DNA of 64,000 bases from JBFGCT01 sp963825565 (lineage in GTDB: Bacteria; Actinomycetota; Acidimicrobiia; Acidimicrobiales; Ilumatobacteraceae). The DNA lies in NCBI GenBank assembly GCA_963825565.1, contig CAWGTW010000009.1:124001-188000 (forward strand), read 5' to 3'. Both the position numbers and the translations under genes were made by a program. Every line of letters begins with the position of its first letter. Within the stretch, counting starts at the first letter, position 1. Positions 26,558-38,822 of this stretch are shown one piece after another. The notes beneath the pieces were generated by a model. That model made no database searches. It was not told where the DNA came from and saw only the letters and a list, made by a program, of their open reading frames with translations.

Positions 26558-29500
26558 CGCTGGTCTCCGACCCGCAGTTCGTCGGCCGGGCGGACCCCGC
26601 GCAGGAGGTGGCTGGTCAGCAGCGGCAGCGCGAGCACGGCGAGGAGCGTGACCGCGACGAGGCCGACGATCGTCGGCCACGGGATGACCAGGTCGGGGAC
26701 GGGCAGCGCCGGCGAGCCGTCTCGGTCCGTCGTCAGCGAGCCGACGGTCAGGTCGGCGAGGAGCATCCCGGCGGCGACGCCGCAGGCGGTGGCGAGCAGC
26801 GCCAACGGCACGGTCTCGCGCAGCAGGAGCCGCCGGAGCTCGGTGCGGCTCGTACCGAGCGCCCGCAGCACCGCGTACGCGCCCCGGCGCTCGCGCGCCT
26901 CGGTCAGCGCGGTCATCACGAGGCCGAGCACGACCACGACCGTCGCCGCCAACACGGCGGCGAACAGGCTCCCGGTCAGCCCGACCAGCACCGGATCGCG
27001 CGACCGGCGCTCCGCTTCGAGCCGGCGGTCGGCGACCGCCACGCTGTTGAACGGCGCGGCCTCGAGCGTCGCTGCGACCGACCGGTGGGCCGCCTCGGGG
27101 GTGTTGATCGCGAACCGGTCCGGGGGGCGGGTCGTCCCGATCGTCGTGAACTCGATCCCGGTGAGGGACGGACGGTCGACCAGCAGCGCGAACGCCTCTT
27201 CGGCGGCGAACGGCACGACCGGCGTCGTCCCCGCGATGCGGGCGAGCACCCGCAGTCCACTCATCCGGACGATCGCTTCGTCACCGACCCGGAGCCGGGT
27301 CCGGCCGAGGAGCGCAGGGGTGGCGAGCACGTCGAGCGGCATCACCTCCTGTGCGGCGACCCCCGCCTCGATCGGCGCGGTCGTGAACCGCGCCGTGGCC
27401 CCCATGTTGGGGCGGCGGTTGGTACCGGTGTCGAACAACACCTCGATGCCGTCGGGCCGGGAGTAGGCCTCGGCGGCGCCGGCTTGCGTCGTCGAGCCGT
27501 CGCTCGTCAACGCGCGCAGTGCCCACACGGCGCCGTCGGTGTCGACCGGCGTCGCACCGACCGTCAGCGCCTCGACGGTGACGTCGAACACCAGCGGGGC
27601 CGGTGCCTCGTCGGCCGGCGTACCCGGTGGGACCTCGCGCACCGGTGCGGTGACGTCGACGCCGACCACGCTCGAAACGTCGCCGTCCGGCCCGCCGGGG
27701 ATCGAACCGAACACGACCGGTGTCGCCCGGCCGTCCGCGGCGACCTCGACCGCGAGCCGCTCGACGGTCCCGAAGCCGTCGCGCACGAGCAGCGCGACGT
27801 CCAGCCGACCGAGGTCGGGAGCCGATGCCGGGCCGGGGTCGATCGTGACCGTCGCGGTCAGGTCTCCGGCATCGCCGAGTGGCGCACCGCCGGTGTCGAC
27901 CGGTGTCGGCAGGCGGGCGAGCGCAGCCTCGCTCGGCCCGAGGTCGTCGCGCAAGCGGGTGAACTCCGACAGCCGCGTCGCATCGGTGGCGACGACGGCG
28001 ACCGAGGTCAGGTCCCCGCCGAGGTCGGCGGTCCGGATCTCGACGGGGAGCACCCCGTCGACGCCGTCGATCGCCCGGAGTGCTGCGGGCAGCTCCCGGC
28101 GGGCGATCTCCGCGTTCGGTCGCACGTCGGGAGCGACGACGACGTCGCCACCGACGGCCACGTCGGCCTGGTCGCGTTGGGAGCGTTGCCACGAGTCGGC
28201 GTGCACGACGCCGAACACCCCGATCGACACGGCGACGACGATGAGCACCGCGGTCCGCGCCTGGCGCGCCGGTCGCCTGACCGCGTCCCGACCCCGCGAG
28301 CGCCGGAACCAGCCGCCGGCTGCGCGCGCCGGCCCGGGCCATCAGCCGCGCTGCGACCATCGCCAGCCGGATCGCGAGCAGCGAGGCGGCGACGACGCCG
28401 AGCGTCGGTGCCAGGGCGAGGATCGGGTCGATCGTCGTCGCCCCGCCTGGCGACGACGAGGTCGCCACCGTCCCCGCCCGGTCGAGCTGCCACAACCCGA
28501 GCACGGCGACGGCGAACAGCACGAGGTCGAGGCCGTTGCGCTGGACGAACGAGCGACCGCCAGCCGGCTTGCCGGCCCGACCCCTCGTCGTGACGGTCGC
28601 CGCGGTGACGACGGCGACGGCGACCACGGCCACCGCCCCGGCGGCGAGCACGGCTGCGGGGGTGATCGCGCCCCGCAGCCGCAGCCCGGTCGCCTCGATC
28701 GGATCCCACGTGCCGATCCGGTCGACGAGAGCAGCGGCGAGCACCGGGCCGATCAACACGGCGGGGGCGACGATCGCGGTCCCCTCGATCACCGCGGCTG
28801 CGGTGAGCTGTCGCGCGCTCGCGCCTCGGGCTTGCAAGATCACGGTCTCGTCGTCGCGCGATCGGGTGAGGACCGCCGCCGACACGCCGAGCCCGTACAG
28901 CGCGACGGCGACGAGCTGGAGCAGGATCACGCCGACGACGGCACCGGTCGAGCGCACCGCAGTGTCGATGCTGCCCAGCACGTCGCCGACCTCGCCGTCG
29001 ATGCGGACGTCGGTCGAGTCCAGCGCTGCGTTGAACGTGCCGCGCGCCGCGCCGACCCCGGCAGCGATGTCGTCGAGCTCGCCGACCGACACCCGGTCAC
29101 TGTCGAGCGCGAACCGGCCGCGCAGCGTCACCGTCTCGGCGCGCGCGGCGAAGGTCGCTGGATCGAGGAAGAACGGCCCGAGCTCGGTGAACGACCCCGA
29201 GCGGCGGACGCCGTCGCGGCCGAACGGCTCGCCGATCCAGCGCGGGTCGGTCGGGTCGAGCGGTTCGAGCAGGGCGACGATCTCCAGCCGCTCGACCCCC
29301 TCGCGACGTTCGATCTCGACCACGTCGCCCAGCACGACGCCGAGGGCTGCGGCGGCGTCGACGTGGACCGCCACCGGCGTGGCACCGACCTCGTCGGGCT
29401 CGGCCGAGGTCACGGTGGCGAACATCGTCTCGCCGTACTCGGCCGCCAGCGCGGTGATCGTCGAGGGGTCTCGGCCGGTGAACCTGGCGGTGTCCGACAC

Positions 29501-29788
29501 CGCGAACACCGCGGCATCCGACGATCCGACGAGCACCGCATCGGCGGCCTCCGCCGCCCGCTCCGCGAGGTCGGCAGCCTCCCCGCTGCTCGTGCGGAGG
29601 GTCAGCGACAGCGTCCGTCCCGCGGGGTCGGCCTGTTCGATCGCCTGCCGGAACCCGGCGTCGACGACGCCGATGCTGTAGATCGGGACCAGCGCGGTGA
29701 GCGTCGTCGCCACCGTCGCCATCACTGCGACCGCAGTGAGCAGGCCCCATGCGCTCCGCATGCGCAACAGGAGGGCGGCAGGTGACAC
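26554..29788 (-). CDS. FtsX-like ABC permease, frameshifted near 28320
   Basis: First gene of the exporter operon, about 1077 residues when joined. The N-terminal part (29788 down to about 28330) has a membrane helix, an extracytoplasmic domain and FtsX helices with VILQARGASARQLTAAAV. The rest, from about 28320, resumes in the +1 frame as WFRRSRGRDAVRRPARQART and contains a second FtsX core (ERRGAYAVLRALGTSRTELR). The shift corresponds to one extra base in a GC-rich run between 28306 and 28331, and both parts look intact. The GTG start lies 6 nt after TACGTT (29795-29800, minus). Confidence 0.82.
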
Positions 29789-29986
29789 GGATCGAACGTA
29801 CTCGGCCCGGCGATCGCCGCCGTCCGCGCCGGCGGACGGCCCGGAACGATCCCGATCGGCCCGGTACGGAATGCGCCGGGGATTTCAGCCGATCAACCCT
29901 CGTCCAAGTAGTCTCGGGTCGTCGTGCGCCGAGACACGCGCACGGGTTGACGGAATGTCGAAACTCCAAGCGAGCCCGAATCACGC

Positions 29987-31633
29987 ATGACCACCATCGA
30001 AACCAGCCCCGAGCCCGGTGCCTCTGCGCCCGGCGCTGACGCCGCCGGCAATCCGTTGCACCTCTTGGCGGATTGGTTCGCCTCGACCGACCACAAGCGG
30101 ATCGGCCGGCTGTACCTCGGCGGCGGGCTCCTCGGGTTGCTCGCCCTCGTCACGATCGACATCCTGCTCGCCGTCGAGCGCATCGACGGCGCCGACACCG
30201 TGGTCGACGTCGGCGCGTGGGCCCAACTGCTCGACGCGCAGCGCGTCGTGCTGATCTTCGGCGCCATGCTGCCGCTGTCGCTCGGCCTCGCGATCGCCGT
30301 CGTCCCGCTCCAACTCGGCGCCCGGGCACTCGCCTTCCCGCGCCTGGCGATGGCCGGGATGTGGATGTGGCTCGGCGGCCTGATCCTGGCCATCGTGGCG
30401 CTCGCCAACGACGGGGGCATCTCCGGTGGCGACAGCGACATGGTCGACCTGTTCATCGCCTCGCACGCCCTGATGTCGATCGGCATCGCCGCAACGGCCG
30501 GCGCACTGGCCACGACGATCCTCACGACCCGCGCTCCCGGGATGACGATGCGGCGCGTGCCGTTCTTCACCTGGTCGGTCCTCGTGTACGCGCTCGGTCT
30601 GCTGCTCGTGATGCCGGTCCTGCTCGGGACGCTGGCCTACCTGTTCCTCGATCACCGCAACGCCCGGACCGGGTTCGGTGGCAACGAGGGCATCGTGAGC
30701 TGGGCCGGCTGGATCTTCACGCAACCGACGTCGTTCCTCCTCGCCGTGCCGGCCATCGGCGTGTTCGTCGAGACGCTGCCGGTCACGTTTCGGCGGCGCA
30801 CGCCGGCGCGCGGCGTGTTGTTCGGCGGGCTGGCGCTGGTCGCCGCCTCGGCGTTCGCCGGCATCACGCAGCAGAACATCTTCGCGCTGCCATGGTCCGG
30901 ACCCGGCGTGAACCTCGACGACCTGGGTGGCAAGTTCGAGGATCTCGTCCCGTACCTGCTGTTCAACGCGGTGCCGATCATCGGCATGGTGCTCCTGCTG
31001 GGCCTCGGCCTCTACCTCGCCGTCCCGCAACAGGGGGTCCGTCCGAACCTGACCGCCGCGTTCCTGCTCTCCTTCCTCGGCTTCGGCATGGTGCTGACCG
31101 GGATGTTGGGCAACGCGCTGTTCGCCGTCGACGATCTCGGCCTCCAAGGCACCGTGTTCGAGGAGGCGGTACTGCTCTACGTCGCCTACGGCACCGTGCT
31201 CGGTCTGATGGCCGGCATCGCGCACTGGGCGCCGAAGTTGTGGGGCACGTCACTGCCGAGCGGCAAGATGGCGGGGCTCGCACTCGTCGGGGTCGCAGCG
31301 ACCGTGCTGGCGACCCTGCCGCACTACGTCGCCGGGTTCCTCGACCAGCCCGCCGGGCTCGCCTACGCCGACGGCGACCTCCAGGTCTGGAACATCCTCG
31401 TCCTCGTCGGGCACGGCCTGATGGCGCTGACCATCCTCGGCTTCGTCGGGCTCGTCGCCCAGGCGTTCCGGCGGGGCGCGGGCGCCGCCGACGACCCGTG
31501 GGACGGCCAGACGATCGAGTGGGCGACGCCGTCGCCGGCACCGGTCGACAACTTCGCCGACGTGCCGATCGTGCACTCCGCCGAACCGGCCCTCGACCTC
31601 AAGACGCCAGCGACCGTGGGAAGTGACGCCTGA
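29987..31633 (+). CDS. Heme-copper oxidase subunit I paralogue lacking all metal ligands
   Basis: 548 residues, about 12 membrane helices. It aligns along its length with the CtaD encoded at 34642: STDHKRIG, VPLQLGARALAFPRL, TMRRVPFFTW and WIFTQPTSFLLAVPAIGVF match the equivalent CtaD blocks. The six histidines that hold heme a, heme a3 and CuB are all replaced: Gln85, Gln246, Gln295, Gln296, Ala394 and Leu396, and the cross-linked Tyr is Phe250. It therefore cannot bind the oxygen-reducing centre by known rules. It heads a gene cluster with a subunit III-like protein and the real oxidase. Common annotation as a cbb3-type subunit would be misleading. Confidence 0.85.
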   Translation: MTTIETSPEPGASAPGADAAGNPLHLLADWFASTDHKRIGRLYLGGGLLGLLALVTIDILLAVERIDGADTVVDVGAWAQLLDAQRVVLIFGAMLPLSLGLAIAVVPLQLGARALAFPRLAMAGMWMWLGGLILAIVALANDGGISGGDSDMVDLFIASHALMSIGIAATAGALATTILTTRAPGMTMRRVPFFTWSVLVYALGLLLVMPVLLGTLAYLFLDHRNARTGFGGNEGIVSWAGWIFTQPTSFLLAVPAIGVFVETLPVTFRRRTPARGVLFGGLALVAASAFAGITQQNIFALPWSGPGVNLDDLGGKFEDLVPYLLFNAVPIIGMVLLLGLGLYLAVPQQGVRPNLTAAFLLSFLGFGMVLTGMLGNALFAVDDLGLQGTVFEEAVLLYVAYGTVLGLMAGIAHWAPKLWGTSLPSGKMAGLALVGVAATVLATLPHYVAGFLDQPAGLAYADGDLQVWNILVLVGHGLMALTILGFVGLVAQAFRRGAGAADDPWDGQTIEWATPSPAPVDNFADVPIVHSAEPALDLKTPATVGSDA

Positions 31634-32209
31634 TGCAATCCCTGCCCGCCGGACCCGCCCCGGCACCGCGCAACCAACTGATCATCGGCTCGAGCCTCGC
31701 CGCGGTCGCGATGGCGATGCTCACCGGCGGGATGCTGGCGGTGTGGTTGCTGCAGCGCACGAGGGCGATCGATACCGAGGGCACCTGGCTCCCCGAGGGC
31801 GTGACGATCCCCGAGGTCCCGAGCAACGTCATGCTGATGGCCTTCGTCGCCGTGTGCGTGTTCGGCCAGTGGGCGCTGTGGTCGGCTCGGCGCAACGATC
31901 GTCCCCACGCTGCACTCGCCCTCGGTTGCCTGGCGCTCGTCGCGCTCGTTGATCGTCAACGCTCAGGCGTTCATCTTCCACCAGATGGGCCTGGGGATCG
32001 CCGACGGGACCTATGCCGCGATGTTCTACGCGGTCACCGGCATGTTCCTGACCCTGATGATCGTCGGCCTCGCGTTCACCGCCGTTGCCGCGTTCCGGTA
32101 TCTCGGTGGCCGGGTCGACCACGAACTGCTCACCGCCCACGCCATCTACTGGTATGCCCTCACCGTGGTCTACGCGGCGATCTGGTTCGTCGTCTATGTC
32201 GTCAAGTGA
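31633..32209 (+). CDS. Heme-copper oxidase subunit III-like protein, frameshifted near 31947
   Basis: About 192 residues with five hydrophobic helices when the frames are joined. The ATG shares a base with the preceding stop (TGATG), so it is translated with the degenerate subunit I. Helices such as PSNVMLMAFVAVCVFGQWAL and IVNAQAFIFHQMGLG, and the ending HAIYWYALTVVYAAIWFVVY, resemble CtaE/CoxC. One extra base near 31945-31950 (probably in the TT of CTCGTTGATC) splits the frame. It is a second subunit III in addition to ctaE at 36632 and may pair with the ligand-less subunit I. Confidence 0.75.
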
Positions 32210-32230
32210 CCGATTCGAGCTCCTAGCAAC

Positions 32231-33379
32231 ATGATCACCACCGGTTCGAAACTTCTCATCGGGGCCACCGTCCTCGCGACGCTCTCGGCGATCCTGTACG
32301 GCCTCAGCCAGGACGGCGTGATGGGCACGGTCGGGCTCGTTTCCGCCGCCGTGGCGCTCGCGTTCCTCAGCGGGATGAACATGTTCCTGCGCGACTCCAA
32401 CGTCGCAGCCGACTCCGAGGCGATCGACACCGCCGGCGCCGCGCTCGTCGCGCCCGAGCGCAGCATCTGGCCGCTCGTGATGGCCTTCGGGGCGGTCACG
32501 ATCGTCGTGGGGCTGGTCAGCTATCAACCGATCTTCATCATCGGCGTCGTCGCCGTGCTCGCCGCCGGCGCGCAGTGGACCGTCCAGGCCTGGGCGGAGG
32601 GAGCCTCGGCCGATCGCACGTACAACGCCGAGGTCCGCGGCCGCATCGCCAACACCCTCGAGTTTCCGCTGCTCGGCGCGATCGGCGTCGGGATCGTCGT
32701 CTTCGCGTTCAGCCGGATCATGCTGTGGCTGTCGAAGACGAACACCGTCGTCGCCTTCTCGGTGGTCGCGTTCGCCGTGCTGATCGTCGCGTTCTTGTTC
32801 GCCTACCGCCCGAGCATCAAGACCGGCGCCGTCGTCGGGTTCGGATCGCTCGCCGTGATCGGCATCGTTGCGGGCGGTGCGGCCGCCGGTATCGACGGTC
32901 AGCGCGAGATCGAGCAGCACGAGACGATCGAGGAGTTGGCCCCGGAGGGGATCTGCCAGAGCCCCGAGGGTTCCGAGGCCGACGAGAACGCCTCCCAGAC
33001 CGTCGCCGCGAAGTCCAACGTGGCCGCTCGGATCACGCTGACCGCCGACGGCGTGTTGCTGGCCACCGTCCCCGGTTCGGGCGGCGACCCGGTCGATCCC
33101 GTGACGTTCCCCCGCTCGAACGCCAGCAACATCATCTTCACCAACGAGTCGCCCGAGCACCGTCGCCTCTCGCTCGACCTGGGCGCAGCGGTGGCCGCCG
33201 AGGCGGAGGACGAAGCGCAGCGGTCCGAGCGCGACCAACGGTGCACGAGCCTGGTCGAGGAGGGCGGCGCGCAGATGCTGACCGTGACCGTTCCGGTCCC
33301 GAGCGTCGCCGTCGAGGGCGGCTACTACTTCTTCGTGCCCGGCGTCGAGTCGGCTCGGCTGGAACTGGTGGTGCCGTGA
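32231..33379 (+). CDS. Membrane protein with cupredoxin-like C-terminal domain, unknown role
   Basis: 382 residues. Seven or so hydrophobic helices occupy about 1-225, after which a soluble domain (SNVAARITLTADGVLLATV, NIIFTNESPEHRRLSLDLG, GGYYFFVPGVESARLELVV) has the strand pattern of a cupredoxin, but the usual Cys/His/Met copper ligands are not seen; the only Cys residues are in GICQSPEG and DQRCTS. I do not recognise the family. It lies between the subunit III-like gene and ctaC, whose GTG overlaps its stop by 4 nt, so it belongs to the oxidase operon and may aid assembly or electron delivery. Confidence 0.6.
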   Translation: MITTGSKLLIGATVLATLSAILYGLSQDGVMGTVGLVSAAVALAFLSGMNMFLRDSNVAADSEAIDTAGAALVAPERSIWPLVMAFGAVTIVVGLVSYQPIFIIGVVAVLAAGAQWTVQAWAEGASADRTYNAEVRGRIANTLEFPLLGAIGVGIVVFAFSRIMLWLSKTNTVVAFSVVAFAVLIVAFLFAYRPSIKTGAVVGFGSLAVIGIVAGGAAAGIDGQREIEQHETIEELAPEGICQSPEGSEADENASQTVAAKSNVAARITLTADGVLLATVPGSGGDPVDPVTFPRSNASNIIFTNESPEHRRLSLDLGAAVAAEAEDEAQRSERDQRCTSLVEEGGAQMLTVTVPVPSVAVEGGYYFFVPGVESARLELVVP

Positions 33380-34624
33380 ATCACGAAGGTACGAACGTGC
33401 ACGAGCCGGTTTCGGAAAGTACGGTCAAATCCGTGAGTCGTCGATCCAGAGTCGCACTGGTCGCCCTCCTCGGCGCGCTCGTCGCCGGATGCGCCGACAA
33501 CGCGCCGCAGGACTCGTGGGACCCGGCCGGTCCGAACGCCCAGACCATCCAGAATCTGCAGTGGCCGGTCTTCCTGACCGCCGGCATCGTCGGCCTGGTG
33601 GTCTTCACAGCGGTCACCTTCATCGTGATCCGCTACCGCGACCCGCGGCCAGCCGATCCCCGAACAGTCGCACGGCAGGCCGGCGCTGGAGATCGGGTTG
33701 ACGATCCTGCCCGCCCTGATCCTGATCGGGGTGGCCGTCCCGACCGTCCGGGTGGTCTTCGACCTGGCGAGCACGAGCGACACCGAGTGCGTGGTCAACG
33801 TCACCGGCCAGCAGTGGTGGTGGGAGATGGACTACCCGGTGCAGGACGGCTGCAACGGGATCAGCGAGGGGATCGTCACCTCCGGGCAGATGGTGATCCC
33901 GACCGGGACCAACGTCTTGGTCCGCGGCACCAGCCGTGACGTGATCCACTCGTTCTGGATCCCGCGCCTGAACGGCAAGAAGGACATGGTCCCCGGCCGG
34001 GTGCACACGCTGCGGATCAACGCCGACGAACCGGGCATCTACGCCGGCCAGTGCGCCGAGTTCTGCGGCCTCTCGCACGCCAACATGCGCATGGAGGTCG
34101 TCGCCCTCACGCCGGAGGACTTCGAGGTCTGGAAGGCCAACCAGATCGCGCCGTACGAGTCGCCCGCGGCCGGCACGCTCGCCGCGGCCGGCGAGCAGAC
34201 GTTCATCACCAACTGCGCCCGCTGCCACCAGGTGAACGGCATCGAGAACGCCGACGGCGAGTTGATCGTGTCGCGGCCCGACCAGAACGTCTGGTCCGGC
34301 GCAGCGCCGAACCTGACGCACTTCTCGACCCGCAACACGTTCGCCGGCGCCACCTGGGACACACTGACCCCGTCCTGCCGTGAAGCGGTGTGGAACTCCG
34401 ACCCGGCGACGTTCGGCGAGAAGTATCTGGTCGGCGTCACCGATCCGTGTCTCAACGAGGTCGACTTGCGCGAGTGGTTGCGCAACGCCCCGGCCAAGAA
34501 GCCGATGTACACCGACCCCGAGAAGCTCGGCCCGACCGACGGGTTGCCGCGCGGCATGCCGTACCTCGCGCTCAGCGAGGATCAGATCGACGAGCTCATC
34601 GCCTACCTGCTCGAGTTGAAGTGA
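33376..34624 (+). CDS. ctaC: Cytochrome c oxidase subunit II with fused cytochrome c, frameshifted near 33643
   Basis: About 415 residues when joined. A lipoprotein-type signal (LVALLGALVAGCADN) is followed by two membrane helices, a CuA domain with GQCAEFCGLSHANMRMEV and the tryptophan-rich QQWWWEMDY electron-entry loop, and a C-terminal cytochrome c domain with CARCH heme-binding motif. This is the caa3 arrangement, in which electrons can enter through the fused cytochrome. The frame shifts by +1 at about 33640-33645, probably one extra C in a CCC run; removing it gives YRDRGQPIPEQSHGRPALEI, a normal CtaC sequence. The GTG at 33376 overlaps the previous stop; the GTG at 33433 is possible. 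Confidence 0.92.
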
Positions 34625-34641
34625 CGGGAGCCCCCTGACCC

Positions 34642-36631
<1,990 letters not shown>

Positions 36632-36639
<8 letters not shown>

Positions 36640-37312
36640 CGTGACGATCGACGCCCCGGCCGATCCGGCCGACCCGGGCCACGACGACCACCATCCGGTC
36701 GAGCGGGACGGCTCGATCGACCACGCCAGCGACGGCCACGTGATCCACCACACGTCGACCGGCCTCTCCAACACCAAGCTGGCGATGTGGTTGTTCCTCG
36801 GTTCGGAATGCCTGCTGTTCGGCGGGCTGATCGCCACGTATATGCTCTACCGCAACCGCCACTCCGAGAACCTCGGACCCGATCAGCTGTGGGACATCCC
36901 CTTCACGTCCGCCTCGAGCTTCGTGCTGCTGATGTCCTCGCTGACGATGGTGCTGGCGGTGTCGGCGGCGGGTCGCAAGGACGAGCGCAACACCCGGCTG
37001 TGGCTGACCGTCACCGCGCTGCTCGGCGGGTTGTTCGTCGCCGGCCAGGTGTACGAGTTCACGACGTTCTACCGCGAGGGCCTCGGCTACACGACCAGCC
37101 TGTTCTCCTCCAGCTTCTACACGCTGACCGGCTTCCACGGCGTGCACGTGTCGGTCGGCATCATCATGCTCATGTCGCTGGTGGCGATGCTGTCGCGCAA
37201 CAAGGTGCACGGCGACAAGGCCGAGACCGTCGAGATGATCGGCCTCTACTGGCACTTCGTCGACATCGTCTGGATCATCATCTTCACCCTCGTCTACCTG
37301 GTACCGGCCTGA
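36632..37312 (+). CDS. ctaE: Cytochrome c oxidase subunit III
   Basis: 226 residues. After a His/Asp-rich N-terminus come five helices with the subunit III hallmarks WLFLGSECLLFGGLIATY, LTGFHGVHVSVGIIML and the C-terminal IGLYWHFVDIVWIIIFTLVY. The Glu of GSE and the His of FHG lie at the usual lipid and proton positions. The GTG start overlaps the ctaD stop by 8 nt, so the two are translationally coupled. Confidence 0.95.
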
Positions 37313-37314
37313 TC

Positions 37315-37671
37315 ATGAGCACCGACGCGACCGCCGCCACACCCGCCACACCAGCCCCCGACGACGGGGTCATCGACCCACCCGAGTACGACGCACACAC
37401 CGACCACAAGCCGGACACGTACTACATCAAGGTCGCGTTCGCGCTGGCGTTCATCACCGGCCTCGAGGTCGCGCTCAGCTACGCCGACGTCGGCGCCCTG
37501 TTCATCCCGGCGCTGCTCATCCTGATGGCGATCAAGTTCGTCAGCGTGGTGTCGGTGTTCATGCACCTCAAGTTCGACAACCGGATCTTCAGCTGGTGCT
37601 TCTACTCGGGGCTCCTGCTGGCGCTTGGCGTCTACATCGCTGCGCTCACCACGTTCCAGTTCTTCCAATGA
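37315..37671 (+). CDS. Cytochrome c oxidase subunit IV family protein
   Basis: 118 residues with three hydrophobic helices, of the prokaryotic COX4 family: YIKVAFALAFITGLEVALSY, a middle helix LLILMAIKFVSVVSVFMHLK and a final helix. It starts 2 nt after the ctaE stop. Since ctaD already carries a CtaF-like tail, this oxidase may have two small accessory domains. Subunit IV stabilises the complex and has no metal site. Confidence 0.88.
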   Translation: MSTDATAATPATPAPDDGVIDPPEYDAHTDHKPDTYYIKVAFALAFITGLEVALSYADVGALFIPALLILMAIKFVSVVSVFMHLKFDNRIFSWCFYSGLLLALGVYIAALTTFQFFQ

Positions 37672-37754
37672 CGATGGTTCGCACGGCTGCGACCCGTCGC
37701 CGTGCCCGCGCCGGCGCGTCGCCGGCCAACGGCTGATCCCGACCCCGGAGGGTC

Positions 37755-38729
37755 ATGCTCGCCCAACAAGTGCTCGACACCGATCCCTGGAAGTTCCAGT
37801 GGCATCCCGAGGTGTGGGTCCTGGTCGCGTTCCTGACCGGGGCGTACGTCTACATGGTGCGGGTGATCGGGCCGACCGCGGTCGGTCCCGGTCGGCCGGT
37901 GGTCCGTCGGGGCAACGTCTACGCCTTCATCGGTGCGATGGCCATGCTCTGGGTGGCATCGGACTGGCCACTCCACGACATCTCCGAGGAGTACCTGTAC
38001 TCGGCCCACATGCTCCAGCACATGATGCTGAGCTACTTCCTGCCACCGCTGGCGCTGCTGGCGACGCCGACCTGGCTCGCCCGCCTGCTCGTCGGTGGCG
38101 GCCGCTTCTACCGCGGGCTGTCGTTCTTCTGCCGGCCGGTCGTCGCCGGGGTGCTGTTCAACCTGGCGATCATGGTCACCCACGTGCCGGGTGTCGTCAA
38201 CGCGTCGGTCGTGAACGGACCCCTCCACTACTCGCTGCACCTGATGGTCGTCGTGCTGTCGCTGCTGATGTGGATGCCGGTCGTCGGGCCGCTCCCCGAG
38301 TTCCACATCAGCCCGCTCGCCAAGTGCATCTACCTGTTCTTGATGTCGGTCGTGCCGACCGTCCCTGCGGCGTGGCTCACCTTCGCCGACGGAGCGGTGT
38401 ACTCCGCCTACGACATCCCGTTCCGCGTGTGGGGCTTGAGCGTCACCGACGACCAGCAGATCGCCGGCGCGATCATGAAGACCGGCGGGTCGATCTTCCT
38501 GTGGACGATCGTCATCTTCATCTTCTTCCGGCGCTTCGCGTCGGGATACAGCAGCGAGCACAACTACCGGCGACCGACCGGCTCGCTGCCGACCGACTCG
38601 CTGCCGACGGGCTCGGTGCCGACCGCCGAGATCACCGGTACGGACGAAGCGCCCCTGACGACCGAGGACGTCGAGCGCGAGTTCTCCAGGGTCCCCGCCG
38701 CCCCCGACCCCGACTCCCCGCGGTACTGA
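37755..38729 (+). CDS. ctaG: CtaG-type cytochrome oxidase assembly protein
   Basis: 324 residues with seven or more helices. It matches the caa3_CtaG family: WHPEVWVLVAFLTGAYVY at the start, SAHMLQHMMLSYFLPPLALL in the middle and an extracytoplasmic loop after MWMPVVGPLPE. Proteins of this family help insert copper during oxidase assembly; the conserved His of AHMLQHMML may bind it. The C-terminus has a short SLPT repeat and an acidic tail. It closes the oxidase cluster. Confidence 0.88.
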   Translation: MLAQQVLDTDPWKFQWHPEVWVLVAFLTGAYVYMVRVIGPTAVGPGRPVVRRGNVYAFIGAMAMLWVASDWPLHDISEEYLYSAHMLQHMMLSYFLPPLALLATPTWLARLLVGGGRFYRGLSFFCRPVVAGVLFNLAIMVTHVPGVVNASVVNGPLHYSLHLMVVVLSLLMWMPVVGPLPEFHISPLAKCIYLFLMSVVPTVPAAWLTFADGAVYSAYDIPFRVWGLSVTDDQQIAGAIMKTGGSIFLWTIVIFIFFRRFASGYSSEHNYRRPTGSLPTDSLPTGSVPTAEITGTDEAPLTTEDVEREFSRVPAAPDPDSPRY

Positions 38730-38822
38730 CCACCGATCGTCGCGCTCGGGCAAGCTCGGCGGGCGAGTCGGGAATGGGGTGCCGCGAAAGTCGCGACGAT
38801 CGGATTGGTAGCCTCGCCCAGC

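Noticed and set aside
33376..33939. Separate short gene for the N-terminal half of ctaC
   Set aside because: Both halves match one CtaC protein in order, and deleting a single C restores the frame through conserved sequence.
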